From contig NZ_JAGIQA010000001.1 of NCBI RefSeq assembly GCF_017814975.1, positions 496,001 through 560,000 of the forward strand: a stretch of DNA of 64,000 nt, read 5' to 3'. The notes under the pieces were generated by a model. That model ran no database searches, was not told the DNA's origin, and saw only the letters and a program-made list of their open reading frames with translations. A program made the position numbers and the translations under genes. The DNA comes from Cupriavidus consociatus (GTDB taxonomy: Bacteria > Pseudomonadota > Gammaproteobacteria > Burkholderiales > Burkholderiaceae). Shown here one piece after another: positions 25,456 through 32,915 of this stretch (positions are counted from its first letter, which is position 1; every line of letters begins with the position of its first letter).

Positions 25456-25508
25456 ATACGCATCGCGCGTGCTGATGCTGAAGTGATAACGGAGACACAG
25501 AGGCGACC

Positions 25509-26006
25509 GTGAAAATCGAAAACACCATCAATGGCGTGACCGGCACGACCGAGATCGAGCCAAGGCGGCTGCTGGTGCATATGCTGCGGGACCAGAAGCG
25601 CCTGACCGGCGTCCACATCGGCTGCGACACGTCCCAATGCGGCGCTTGCACGGTCCTGCTGGACGGTTCGACCGTGAAGTCATGCACGGTACTGGCCGCA
25701 CAAACCGACGGCTGCGAACTCCGCACCATCGAGGGAATGGAGCATGACCGCACCACCGACGCCCTCAAGCAAGCCTTCAACGAACTGCATGGCTTGCAGT
25801 GCGGTTTCTGCACGCCGGGGATGCTGCTGGCGGCGCGCGCGCTGCTCGAGCACCAGCCGGCGCCGGCCGAGACCGATGTCAGGGAGGCGCTGCATGGCAA
25901 CCTGTGCCGCTGCACCGGATACCAGAACATCGTCGATGCGGTGCTGCTCGCCGCGACCAGGCTGCGGCAAACGCAGGCCGTGATGCAAGGGGAGGCCTCC
26001 AGATGA
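25509..26006 (+). CDS. [2Fe-2S] subunit of molybdenum hydroxylase (CoxS type)
   Basis: 165 residues. All eight iron-sulfur cysteines of the xanthine-oxidase family are present: plant-type cluster Cys39, 44, 47 and 59 (GCDTSQCGACTV ... SCT), and the second cluster Cys98, 101, 133 and 135 (CGFCTPGM ... CRCTG). Electrons move from the molybdenum site to FAD through this subunit. The coxL-type gene starts inside its stop codon (ATGA). The operator at 25436-25455 indicates control by the TetR encoded at 30560. This is an aerobic cytoplasmic hydroxylase component; the substrate is discussed under the large subunit. Confidence 0.95.
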   Translation: MKIENTINGVTGTTEIEPRRLLVHMLRDQKRLTGVHIGCDTSQCGACTVLLDGSTVKSCTVLAAQTDGCELRTIEGMEHDRTTDALKQAFNELHGLQCGFCTPGMLLAARALLEHQPAPAETDVREALHGNLCRCTGYQNIVDAVLLAATRLRQTQAVMQGEASR

Positions 26007-28375
26007 GCGAAGCACCGAACGGCAGCGCAACCCGGTACATCGGCAAGTCGGTCGCGCGGCGGGAAGACAAGCGGCTGATGAGTGGCCAGGGCAGGTTCAC
26101 CGATGACCATCGGTTCCCTGGCATGGTCTACGCAGCCTTTGTCAGATCGCCCTACGCCCACGCCAGCGTCACCGGCATCGACACGTCAGCCGCGTGCGCG
26201 CTTCCCGGCGTGGTTGGCGTGCTGACCTACGCGGATATCCACGGCAAGGTCGGCGACATCCGGCCGAACTGGGTGGTCGGCAATTCCAAGGTGCCGCCTC
26301 ATCCGGCGCTTGCGGCGGAGCGCGTCCGGTACGTTGGGGAAGCCGTAGCGATGGTGGTTGCCGAGAGCCGGGAAATTGCGGCGGATGCCGCCGAGCTCGT
26401 CGCGGTGAGCTATCAGGAATTGACGCCGGTCGTCGATGCGGAAGCCGCGCTGGCGGACACCGCGCCCCAGCTCCACGATAACGTGCCGGGCAATCACATC
26501 GGCACGTTCCGGCTCAAGGGCGGCAGCTACGAGGACGCATTGAAGCGGGCCGACCGGGTGGTATCGATCCGGCTGGTCAACCAGAGGCTGATACCCAGCC
26601 CGCTCGAACCGCGCGCCTTGTGCGCGAACTTCGACCCGGTCGACGAGCGCCTCACGTTTATCGTCCCGACCCAGGTTCCGCACATGTCGCGACGCTGGCT
26701 TGCGGAAACCCTGCGCTGGCCCGAGCACCGGGTCAGGATCGTGGCGCCCGATATCGGCGGCGGATTCGGCGCGAAGATGCACTTCTATGCGGAAGAAGTG
26801 CTGGTGGCGTTCGCCTCCAGGCATTTCGGGCTCCCGGTAAGCTGGACCGAGACGCGCAGCGAAAACTTCGTCGCGACCACCCATGGCCGCGCGCATACCG
26901 AGTATGTGGAAGCGCCAGTCACGAGCGATGGCAAGGTGCTGGGCATCCGCTTGCGCTCGTTCGCCAACCTCGGCGCCTACCTGTCGAACATGGCGACCGG
27001 CATTCCCACCGTCAACACGGCCAACTACATCACGGGCAACTACCGGATTACTTCGGTCGACGTGGAAGTGAACCTGGTGACGACCAATACCACGCCGGTC
27101 GATGCATACCGCGGTGCCGGCCGTCCGGAAGCCGCATACATCATCGAGCGCCTGATGGACGCCGTGGCGGGGGAGCTGGACCTGGATCCGGTCGAGCTGC
27201 GGCGCCGCAACCTGGTGCAGCCCGACCAGTTTCCCTATTTGCCGCACGACGGCGCTCGCGGCAAATGGGACTCCGGGGATTACGAAGCCTGCCTGAACCA
27301 GGCAACCGAGCTGATCGGCTACCGGCGCTGGCGGGAGGAGCAGGCGGCGCTGCGCGAGCAGGGCAGGTACATCGGCATCGGCGTGACCTGTTATCTGGAG
27401 CTGGTCGGCATGGGCATTTCCCCGATGCTGGAAAAGGTCGGGTTCAACCGCGGCGGCTGGGAAAGCGCGCATATCCGCGTGCATTCCGATGGCAAGGTCA
27501 CGCTGTTCAGCGGCTCGATGCCCCAAGGACACGGCCATGCCACCAGCTTCGCGCAGATCGTCGCGGATGCCTTGCAGCTGCCGATGGAAGATATCGATGT
27601 CGTGCAGGGCGACACTGACCGCGTGCTGGCTGGCCATGGCACCTTCAATTCACGCTCGATGCCCGTGGGCGGCAGCGCCGCCTATGTGGCAGCCGGCAAG
27701 ATCCTGGCCAGGGCGAGGCGCATCGCCGCCTTCATGCTGGAAGTCCCCGAAGAGGAAGTGAACTATGCAGATGGCCGTTTCTCGAGCGCAGCCAATCCCA
27801 CCGTTATCCCGTTCTCGCAGGTTGCAAGAATGGCATACCTTGCGCACAGGCTGCCCCGGGATTTTGAGGCAGGGCTGGATGAACGCGTCTTCTATGAGCC
27901 GGTCGCCCTGGGAGCGCCGAATGGCTGCCACGCCGTGGTCGTGGAGGTCGATGCAGAGACCGGAGTCGTGACGATTCTGGACTATGTGGCGGTCGACGAC
28001 GTCGGGGTGATGATCAATCCGATGCTCTGTCACGGCCAGATGCACGGCGGCATCGCACAGGGAATCGGCCAGGCGCTGTTCGAGGAAGCCAGCTACGACG
28101 ATGCCGGGCAGCTGCTGTCCGGTTCGCTGCTCGACTACGGCTTTCCGCGCATCGAGCAGATTCCTCGCATGCGCACCGGCTTCCATGTCTCTCCGGCGCC
28201 GTCCAACCCGATTGGCGTCAAGGGCATCGGGGAGGCGGGCTGCGTCGGTGCGCCGCCCGCGGTGGTGGCGGCGGTATGCGATGCACTGAAGCCATTCGGC
28301 ATATCCCATCTCGATATGCCGCTGACGCCGCCGAAGGTCTGGCGTGCCATCCAACAGCGCCGGAGCGCGACATGA
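26003..28375 (+). CDS. Molybdopterin-binding large subunit (CoxL-like, form II)
   Basis: 790 residues from ATG at 26003, overlapping the coxS stop. The aldehyde-oxidase/xanthine-dehydrogenase molybdopterin domains are complete: YAAFVRSPYAHA, the Q-loop DIGGGFGAKMHFY (about 250-262), the active-site loop AYRGAGRPEA (368-377) and the C-terminal GVKGIGEAG with the catalytic Glu. AYRGAGR is the loop of so-called form II enzymes; true CO dehydrogenases (form I) have AYXCSFR with the copper-binding cysteine, so this is not expected to oxidise CO. It should hydroxylate a carbon next to nitrogen, a ring carbon or an aldehyde using water. Context (aromatic-acid importer, CoA ligase) favours an aromatic or heterocyclic acid. 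Confidence 0.94.
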   Translation: MSEAPNGSATRYIGKSVARREDKRLMSGQGRFTDDHRFPGMVYAAFVRSPYAHASVTGIDTSAACALPGVVGVLTYADIHGKVGDIRPNWVVGNSKVPPHPALAAERVRYVGEAVAMVVAESREIAADAAELVAVSYQELTPVVDAEAALADTAPQLHDNVPGNHIGTFRLKGGSYEDALKRADRVVSIRLVNQRLIPSPLEPRALCANFDPVDERLTFIVPTQVPHMSRRWLAETLRWPEHRVRIVAPDIGGGFGAKMHFYAEEVLVAFASRHFGLPVSWTETRSENFVATTHGRAHTEYVEAPVTSDGKVLGIRLRSFANLGAYLSNMATGIPTVNTANYITGNYRITSVDVEVNLVTTNTTPVDAYRGAGRPEAAYIIERLMDAVAGELDLDPVELRRRNLVQPDQFPYLPHDGARGKWDSGDYEACLNQATELIGYRRWREEQAALREQGRYIGIGVTCYLELVGMGISPMLEKVGFNRGGWESAHIRVHSDGKVTLFSGSMPQGHGHATSFAQIVADALQLPMEDIDVVQGDTDRVLAGHGTFNSRSMPVGGSAAYVAAGKILARARRIAAFMLEVPEEEVNYADGRFSSAANPTVIPFSQVARMAYLAHRLPRDFEAGLDERVFYEPVALGAPNGCHAVVVEVDAETGVVTILDYVAVDDVGVMINPMLCHGQMHGGIAQGIGQALFEEASYDDAGQLLSGSLLDYGFPRIEQIPRMRTGFHVSPAPSNPIGVKGIGEAGCVGAPPAVVAAVCDALKPFGISHLDMPLTPPKVWRAIQQRRSAT

Positions 28376-29238
28376 TTCCTTACGAAGTCGAATACCTGAG
28401 GGCCGGCAGCGTGCAGCAGGCGCTTTCGCTCCTTGCCCAACACCCCGAGGCGAAGATCCTGGCCGGAGGTCATACGCTGCTGCCGATGATGAAGCTCAGG
28501 CTGGCGCGGCCCGCGCTGCTGGTGGACATCGGCCGCCTGCCAGAGCTCCGTGGGATCGCGGTCCATGAGGAGTCCGTTTCCATCGGCAGCGCCACGACGC
28601 ACGCTGAACTCGAGGCGAGCGCGGAACTGAAGCAACTGGCACCGCTGTTCCCGCTCGCCGCCGCGGTGATCGCCGATCCGACCGTCAGGAACCGTGGCAC
28701 GATCGGCGGCGCGCTGGTGCACGCGGATCCGTCGGCCGACTGGCCGGCTGTGGTGCTCGCCATGGACGCCGAGATGGAAGTCGTGGGCGAACGCGGGAGC
28801 AGGCGCATTCCCGCGCCTGAGTTCTTTGCCGGCTTCATGGCGACAGCCGTCGAGCCGGACGAAATCCTGACGCGCATCCACGTGCCATTGCCGGCGCCGG
28901 CCCGGGTCGGCTACCGCAAGTTCCGCCATCCGTCGTCCGGCTACGCGGTCGCCGCGGCGGCCGTTGCGATCAATGTCGGCAAGGACGGCTATACCTGGGG
29001 CCGGATTGCCATCACCGGCGTTGCCGATACGGCATTCCGCGCATGGGAGGCCGGTGCGTTGCTGGAAGGCAGCTTCGCGGAGCTGCCGGACAAGGTCGAT
29101 GCCATCGTCGATGCCGCATTCGCCAACGTGTCCCCGCTGGAGGACAACTTTGCGGATGGGGCATACCGGATGCAGCTTGGCCGGGTGATGCTGAAGCGCG
29201 CGCTTGCCGATGCGCTAGAAGCGCCTGGCGCGGACTGA
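28372..29238 (+). CDS. FAD-binding subunit of molybdenum hydroxylase (CoxM type)
   Basis: 288 residues from ATG at 28372, overlapping the large-subunit stop. The FAD motifs of the family are visible: ILAGGHTLLPMMKLRLA (32-TLLP type loop), VIADPTVRNRGTIGGALVHADP and the C-terminal CO-dehydrogenase flavoprotein domain. The length is normal, without the roughly 40-residue [4Fe-4S] insertion seen in 4-hydroxybenzoyl-CoA reductase. This argues for an oxidative, aerobic enzyme rather than that anaerobic reductase. It completes the S-L-M order typical of form II clusters. Convergent with the TetR gene at 29255 (16 bases apart). Confidence 0.94.
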   Translation: MIPYEVEYLRAGSVQQALSLLAQHPEAKILAGGHTLLPMMKLRLARPALLVDIGRLPELRGIAVHEESVSIGSATTHAELEASAELKQLAPLFPLAAAVIADPTVRNRGTIGGALVHADPSADWPAVVLAMDAEMEVVGERGSRRIPAPEFFAGFMATAVEPDEILTRIHVPLPAPARVGYRKFRHPSSGYAVAAAAVAINVGKDGYTWGRIAITGVADTAFRAWEAGALLEGSFAELPDKVDAIVDAAFANVSPLEDNFADGAYRMQLGRVMLKRALADALEAPGAD

Positions 29239-29254
29239 GTCTCCCGAAGGCGGG

Positions 29255-29965
29255 TTACGCTTGCGCGGCGCTGCGTGACCTCGCCTTCGGCTTGCCTGCG
29301 GCGGCCTCGTCGGCCGCCGCGGCTTTTTTCTTCTGGCCCGCTGCCAGCAGGCCGGTCAGCACGAACTGTTGTACGCTCTGCCGCCATTGTGCCAGCGCCA
29401 CCCGCGGGCGAGGGCTGGGGCCCGTCGGCCTGGCACTGAAGAACATGCTGACACCGTGCATGGCCGACCAGGCGCAGCGCACCATCATGTCGTCGAACTG
29501 CCCGGCAAGACCGTTCTCGCCGAAATAGTCCTGCACGGCTCCCGACAACAGCTGGTAGGACGCGCTGCCGGCTTCGAGCAGTTCCGGATACCGCTCCTTG
29601 TCCTCGATCTGTGGCCCGAACATCAGGTAGAACAGCGCCGGATGCTTGACGGCAAACTCGATGTAGCCATCCATGACCGTCAGCAGCCGCGCTTCGGCGC
29701 TCATGTCCGGCGAGAGGCGGGCCCGCCGCACCGCGACCAGTTCCCGGAACCCTTCGGCGGCGATCGCGGCCAGCAGGCCCTCCTTGTCGGAGAACTGGTT
29801 GCGCGGCGCGCCGTGTGAAACCCCGGCGAGCTTGGCCGCGGAGCGCAGCGTCAGTCCATGGACGCCCTGGCTGGCGAGGATTTCGCGGCCGCAACGGATC
29901 ATTTCTTCCCGCAGGTTGCCATGGTGATAGCTTTGGCGGGCTGGGCGCTTGGTGGAGGTGGTCAT
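29255..29965 (-). CDS. TetR-family regulator (WHG-domain type)
   Basis: 236 residues from ATG at 29965 (an upstream ATG at 30010 would add 15). The N-terminal HTH is the TetR type: YHHGNLREEMIRCGREILASQGVHGLTLRSAAKLAGVSHGAPRNQFSDKEGLLAAIA. The YHHGNLR start followed by a C-terminal ligand domain with FAVKHPALFYLMFGP fits the WHG-domain subfamily. The last 20 residues are Lys/Ala-rich. Tail-to-tail with coxM. Possible regulator for the TAGAC-type boxes of the cluster, since the TetR at 30560 is better linked to the other operator, but this is only an inference. Confidence 0.9.
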   Translation of the reverse strand: MTTSTKRPARQSYHHGNLREEMIRCGREILASQGVHGLTLRSAAKLAGVSHGAPRNQFSDKEGLLAAIAAEGFRELVAVRRARLSPDMSAEARLLTVMDGYIEFAVKHPALFYLMFGPQIEDKERYPELLEAGSASYQLLSGAVQDYFGENGLAGQFDDMMVRCAWSAMHGVSMFFSARPTGPSPRPRVALAQWRQSVQQFVLTGLLAAGQKKKAAAADEAAAGKPKARSRSAAQA

Positions 29966-30024
29966 GAAAATGCGGGTGGCAATATCGTCAGGCCTCCATA
30001 TTAGCGCCATCCTGTCCCATGTTC

Positions 30025-30042
30025 GTGCGCGTTATTGCGCAC
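30025..30042. promoter_or_regulatory. Inverted repeat GTGCGC-N6-GCGCAC
   Basis: A perfect 6-bp inverted repeat in the 113 bases between the HxlR stop (30079) and the TetR start (29965). It could be an operator for the TetR gene at 29255 or a hairpin ending the upstream minus-strand transcript. Confidence 0.35.
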
Positions 30043-30078
30043 CGGCAGGCCAATGTCGGCGCGGGCCGCAACGGGCAG

Positions 30079-30525
30079 TTAACGTAGCAGCGCGTCGATG
30101 ACCTGGACGTCTTCAAAGGCGATCGGCGAGCCATCGGCGCGCGACAACGGCGGCGCCACGATCTCGCTGCCGGTCTGCTTGTCGACGAAACGCTTGGCGC
30201 GCCGCTTCGGCTGCGCCACCCATCGCTCTGCCCAGGCCTTGAGGCTCAGGTACGTCGGCAGGAAATCGCGTGCGCTGTCGGTCAGGAAATAGGCGCAACG
30301 CGTGCTGCCCTCAAGCTTCCTTCGTTCCAGCAGGCCATGATCGGTCATCGCCTGGAGCCTGGCGCTCAGGATGTTGGAAGCGATGCCGAGCCGGCGCTGG
30401 AACTCCTCGAACCGTGTCGACCCGTAATACGCTTCGCGCAGGATCAGGATGACCCAGCGCTCGCCCAGTACTGCCGATGCATGGGCGACAGGACATGGCA
30501 TGGCAAGGAAGCGGGATTGGCTCAT
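30079..30525 (-). CDS. HxlR-family transcriptional regulator
   Basis: 148 residues from ATG at 30525; the open frame upstream overlaps the tetR gene and is not protein-like. HxlR pattern: CPVAHASAVLGERWVILILREAYYGSTRFEEFQRRLGIASNILSARLQAMTDHGLLERR, then YFLTDSARDFLPTYLSLKAWAERW. The N-terminal cysteine before the first helix is kept (Cys11). A tail of about 35 residues follows. It is 34 bases behind the TetR gene on the same strand, so both are probably one transcript controlled by the operator at 31166. Target unknown; it may act on the TAGAC-type boxes or on this cluster's hydroxylase. Confidence 0.87.
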   Translation of the reverse strand: MSQSRFLAMPCPVAHASAVLGERWVILILREAYYGSTRFEEFQRRLGIASNILSARLQAMTDHGLLERRKLEGSTRCAYFLTDSARDFLPTYLSLKAWAERWVAQPKRRAKRFVDKQTGSEIVAPPLSRADGSPIAFEDVQVIDALLR

Positions 30526-30559
30526 GTCGGCTCGGGTGCCGGCGCAGGAGGCGCCCGCC

Positions 30560-31123
30560 TTACAGGCCGGCGTGAAGGCCGGCCTGGACTGCGTCCAGGA
30601 TCTCGCCGGACAGCGCTTCCGACCTGACCGAGCGCGCCAGCACCATCCCGCCGACCATGGCCGCCAGCGTGACGATGGCATCCTTGCGCGCAGCCTCGTC
30701 ATCGCCTCCGGCAATGGCATCGATCAGCGCTGTCACGCGCGCCTCGAAGCGCTTGCGGGTCCTGGCGTCAAGCCGGGATACATCGGCGCCGAGCGCCGCG
30801 ATGGCGCAGCCCGTGCCGGGATTGTCGCGGTGCTTCTTGTTCACATAGGCCTGGACGACGGCTTGCTTGCGCTGCCGCGAAGATGCCACCGAGGTCGCAT
30901 CCTCCAGGAAATCCATGGTCTGGTCAAAGGCCGCGTCGATGGCCTCGGCGACCAGCGCGTCCTTGGATTCGAAGTGTGCGTAAAAGCCGCCATGCGTGAG
31001 GCCGGCGCTTTTCATCAACTGCGCAACGCCGATGCCGTTGACGCCATGCTTGCGGAATTGCGTCGAGGCGGCCTTGACGATGTGCTTGTGGGTTTCAGCC
31101 TTCTGGTCGAGCGAGTAGCGCAT
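30560..31123 (-). CDS. TetR-family regulator, likely repressor of the hydroxylase regulon
   Basis: 187 residues. HTH: KHIVKAASTQFRKHGVNGIGVAQLMKSAGLTHGGFYAHFESKDALVAEAI, the classical TetR domain. The C-terminal part (NPGTGCAIAALGADVSR) matches the subfamily of YxaF/LmrA-like repressors. The operator-like palindrome at 31166-31185, 42 bases before its start, recurs before coxSLM and before the MFS gene, so autoregulation plus control of uptake and hydroxylation is the simplest reading. The inducer is probably the aromatic substrate or its CoA ester. Followed by the HxlR gene in the same direction. Confidence 0.92.
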   Translation of the reverse strand: MRYSLDQKAETHKHIVKAASTQFRKHGVNGIGVAQLMKSAGLTHGGFYAHFESKDALVAEAIDAAFDQTMDFLEDATSVASSRQRKQAVVQAYVNKKHRDNPGTGCAIAALGADVSRLDARTRKRFEARVTALIDAIAGGDDEAARKDAIVTLAAMVGGMVLARSVRSEALSGEILDAVQAGLHAGL

Positions 31124-31165
31124 GATGGGGAGCCAGCGATGGCAATGTCAGTCTCTGCAATATAT

Positions 31166-31185
31166 AGCATTACGATCGTCATTGC
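31166..31185. promoter_or_regulatory. TetR-type operator upstream of tetR (site 2)
   Basis: AGCATTACGATCGTCATTGC; the core ATTACGATCGTCAT is one base from the perfect palindrome ATGACGATCGTCAT. It lies 42 bases upstream of the tetR start at 31123 and matches the sites at 25436 and 31412. Confidence 0.72.
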
Positions 31186-31325
31186 ATCGGGCGCTTCCCG
31201 AGGTCTGCCAACCGCGCGGGGAATGTGGTTGCCTGAACGCTCGCGCCACCCGCTTCACTAGGGATAGCACCAAGGCAGCAGCGGGGTGATCCTCCTTGAC
31301 CATGCCGCATCGCCTGACTAGGATG

Positions 31326-31340
31326 TAGACGCTGGATACA
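31326..31340 (+). promoter_or_regulatory. Box D, TAGACGCTGGATACA, MFS promoter
   Basis: Identical to box C before the coxG-like gene and a two-base variant of box A in the thiolase promoter. With flanks it reads TGTAGACGCTGGATACA. It lies 116 bases before the MFS start. Confidence 0.6.
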
Positions 31341-31411
31341 TCAGCGGGGCATTGCAGACTCGCGACAAGCGGCATGGGGAGCGTCGTGGCCGCTGCAGTC
31401 GTTCGCCCTTT

Positions 31412-31431
31412 GATATGACGATCATCATTGC
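31412..31431. promoter_or_regulatory. TetR-type operator upstream of the MFS gene (site 3)
   Basis: GATATGACGATCATCATTGC, with core ATGACGATCATCAT, ends 25 bases before the MFS start. It aligns with sites 25436-25455 and 31166-31185. Confidence 0.72.
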
Positions 31432-31456
31432 ATGACAGACAACGGAGACAACGCGC

Positions 31457-32824
31457 ATGAAACCACAGCAATCCAGCTCGCCCGGGACGGTTGACGTCCA
31501 GGCGTTCATTGACAGCCAGCGATTCTCGCCTTACCAATGGATGATTCTTATCGTCTGCTTTCTGGTGGTGGTGGCGGATGGCTTCGACACCGCCGCGATC
31601 GGCTATGTGGCGCCATCGCTGACAAAGGAGTGGGGCGTTTCAAAGCTGGCGATGGGCAATGTGCTGAGCGCTTCGCTGGTTGGCCTTGCGCTCGGCGCGC
31701 TGATCGCCGGACCCTTTGCCGACCGCTTCGGGCGCAAGCCCGTGCTGGGTGTATCGGTGGCGGTCTTCGGCCTGTTCAGCCTTGCCACCGCGTCGGCGGC
31801 GTCCGCCGTCGAGCTGTCCGGCTGGCGCTTCCTGACGGGCATGGGGCTGGGCGCCGCCATTCCCAACGCGACCACGCTGCTGGCCGAGTATGCGCCCGCC
31901 AGGCGCCGCGCCTTCCTGGTGAACAGCATGTTTTGCGGCTTTACGCTGGGCGCCGCGGGCGGCGGCTTCCTTGCCGCGGTCGTGATTCCGGAGTTCGGCT
32001 GGCGCAGCGTCTTTATCGTCGGCGGCGTGGTGCCGCTGGTCCTTGCCGTCATGGTGCTGGCGTTGCCGGAGTCGATCCGCTTCATGGTGCTGCGCGACTG
32101 GCCGGCGCAGCGGATCGGTGCGGTGCTGCGGCGCATCGCAGGTTCCGCGCAATTCCAGGCGGCGCGCTTTACCTTGCCGGATGACCAGGCCGACAAGCTG
32201 CGCTCGCCGCTCGGGCTGATCCTGTCGCAAAAGTACCGGATGGGCACGTTCATGCTCTGGACCACCTATTTCATGGGTGTCCTGGTCTTCTACCTGGTGA
32301 CGAGCTGGATGCCGACCCTGGTCAACGAAACCGGCGCGACCCCGGCCGAGGCAGCGCTGATCGCAGCACTGTTCCCGCTGGGTGGCACGCTGGGCGCGAT
32401 GGCGTGCGGCTGGCTGATGGACCGCATCGATCCGCATCGCATCATCGGCCTGGCCTACTTCTTTGCTGGCGTGTTCATCCTGGCAATGGCTCATGCGACC
32501 AGTGGCGCATACCTGACCATGCTGACGCCCGTCGCCGGGCTGTTCATGGGCGCGGGCCTGGTATCGATGCCAGCGCTGGCCGCCTCATTCTATCCAACGC
32601 AGGGTCGCGCCTGTGGCGTCGGCTGGATGCTCGGCATCGGGCGCTTTGGCGGCATCCTCGGCGCCGTTGCCGGTGGCACGCTGTTGCAGCTGGGTCTCGG
32701 CATGAGCGCGATCCTGAGCATCCTCGCCGTGCCCTCCGTTCTCGCTGCCATCGCCGTCGCGGCAAAGGGAATGGCGGCAGACGGGAAGCCGTCGCCGCAG
32801 GCGGCTGTTGCCAACGAGGCATGA
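31457..32824 (+). CDS. MFS aromatic acid:H+ symporter (AAHS family)
   Basis: 455 residues with 12 predicted membrane segments; GGAG lies before the ATG. The first helix carries DGFDTAAIGYVAPSLTKEWG, the DGFD motif typical of AAHS importers such as PcaK and BenK. The loop 2-3 motif is GPFADRFGRKPVLG and the central RRRAFLVN/ESIRFM arrangement follows the sugar-transporter superfamily. Likely imports an aromatic carboxylate with protons. Its promoter holds both operator families of the cluster, which makes it the shared control point. The xdhC-type gene follows 91 bases downstream in the same direction. Confidence 0.92.
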   Translation: MKPQQSSSPGTVDVQAFIDSQRFSPYQWMILIVCFLVVVADGFDTAAIGYVAPSLTKEWGVSKLAMGNVLSASLVGLALGALIAGPFADRFGRKPVLGVSVAVFGLFSLATASAASAVELSGWRFLTGMGLGAAIPNATTLLAEYAPARRRAFLVNSMFCGFTLGAAGGGFLAAVVIPEFGWRSVFIVGGVVPLVLAVMVLALPESIRFMVLRDWPAQRIGAVLRRIAGSAQFQAARFTLPDDQADKLRSPLGLILSQKYRMGTFMLWTTYFMGVLVFYLVTSWMPTLVNETGATPAEAALIAALFPLGGTLGAMACGWLMDRIDPHRIIGLAYFFAGVFILAMAHATSGAYLTMLTPVAGLFMGAGLVSMPALAASFYPTQGRACGVGWMLGIGRFGGILGAVAGGTLLQLGLGMSAILSILAVPSVLAAIAVAAKGMAADGKPSPQAAVANEA

Positions 32825-32915
32825 CCCATTTGTTGGCCCCCGGGTATTGACCGAGACATGAGCCTGCCCCGCTTGCCCGGGGGCGCGGACGCGGGCTCCA
32901 CCGGCAGGAACGATC

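Larger units (their letters stand above)
31124..31456. other. 333-base divergent promoter region, tetR / MFS importer
   Basis: No gene seen. Contains two TetR-type operators (31166-31185, 31412-31431) and box D (31326-31340). This is the only promoter region in the window in which both operator families were found. Confidence 0.7.

Noticed and set aside
25509..29238. Aerobic CO dehydrogenase (form I)
   Set aside because: The active-site loop is AYRGAGR instead of AYXCSFR, so the copper-binding cysteine is missing.
25509..29238. 4-hydroxybenzoyl-CoA reductase
   Set aside because: The FAD subunit is 288 residues and lacks the extra [4Fe-4S]-binding insertion typical of that enzyme.
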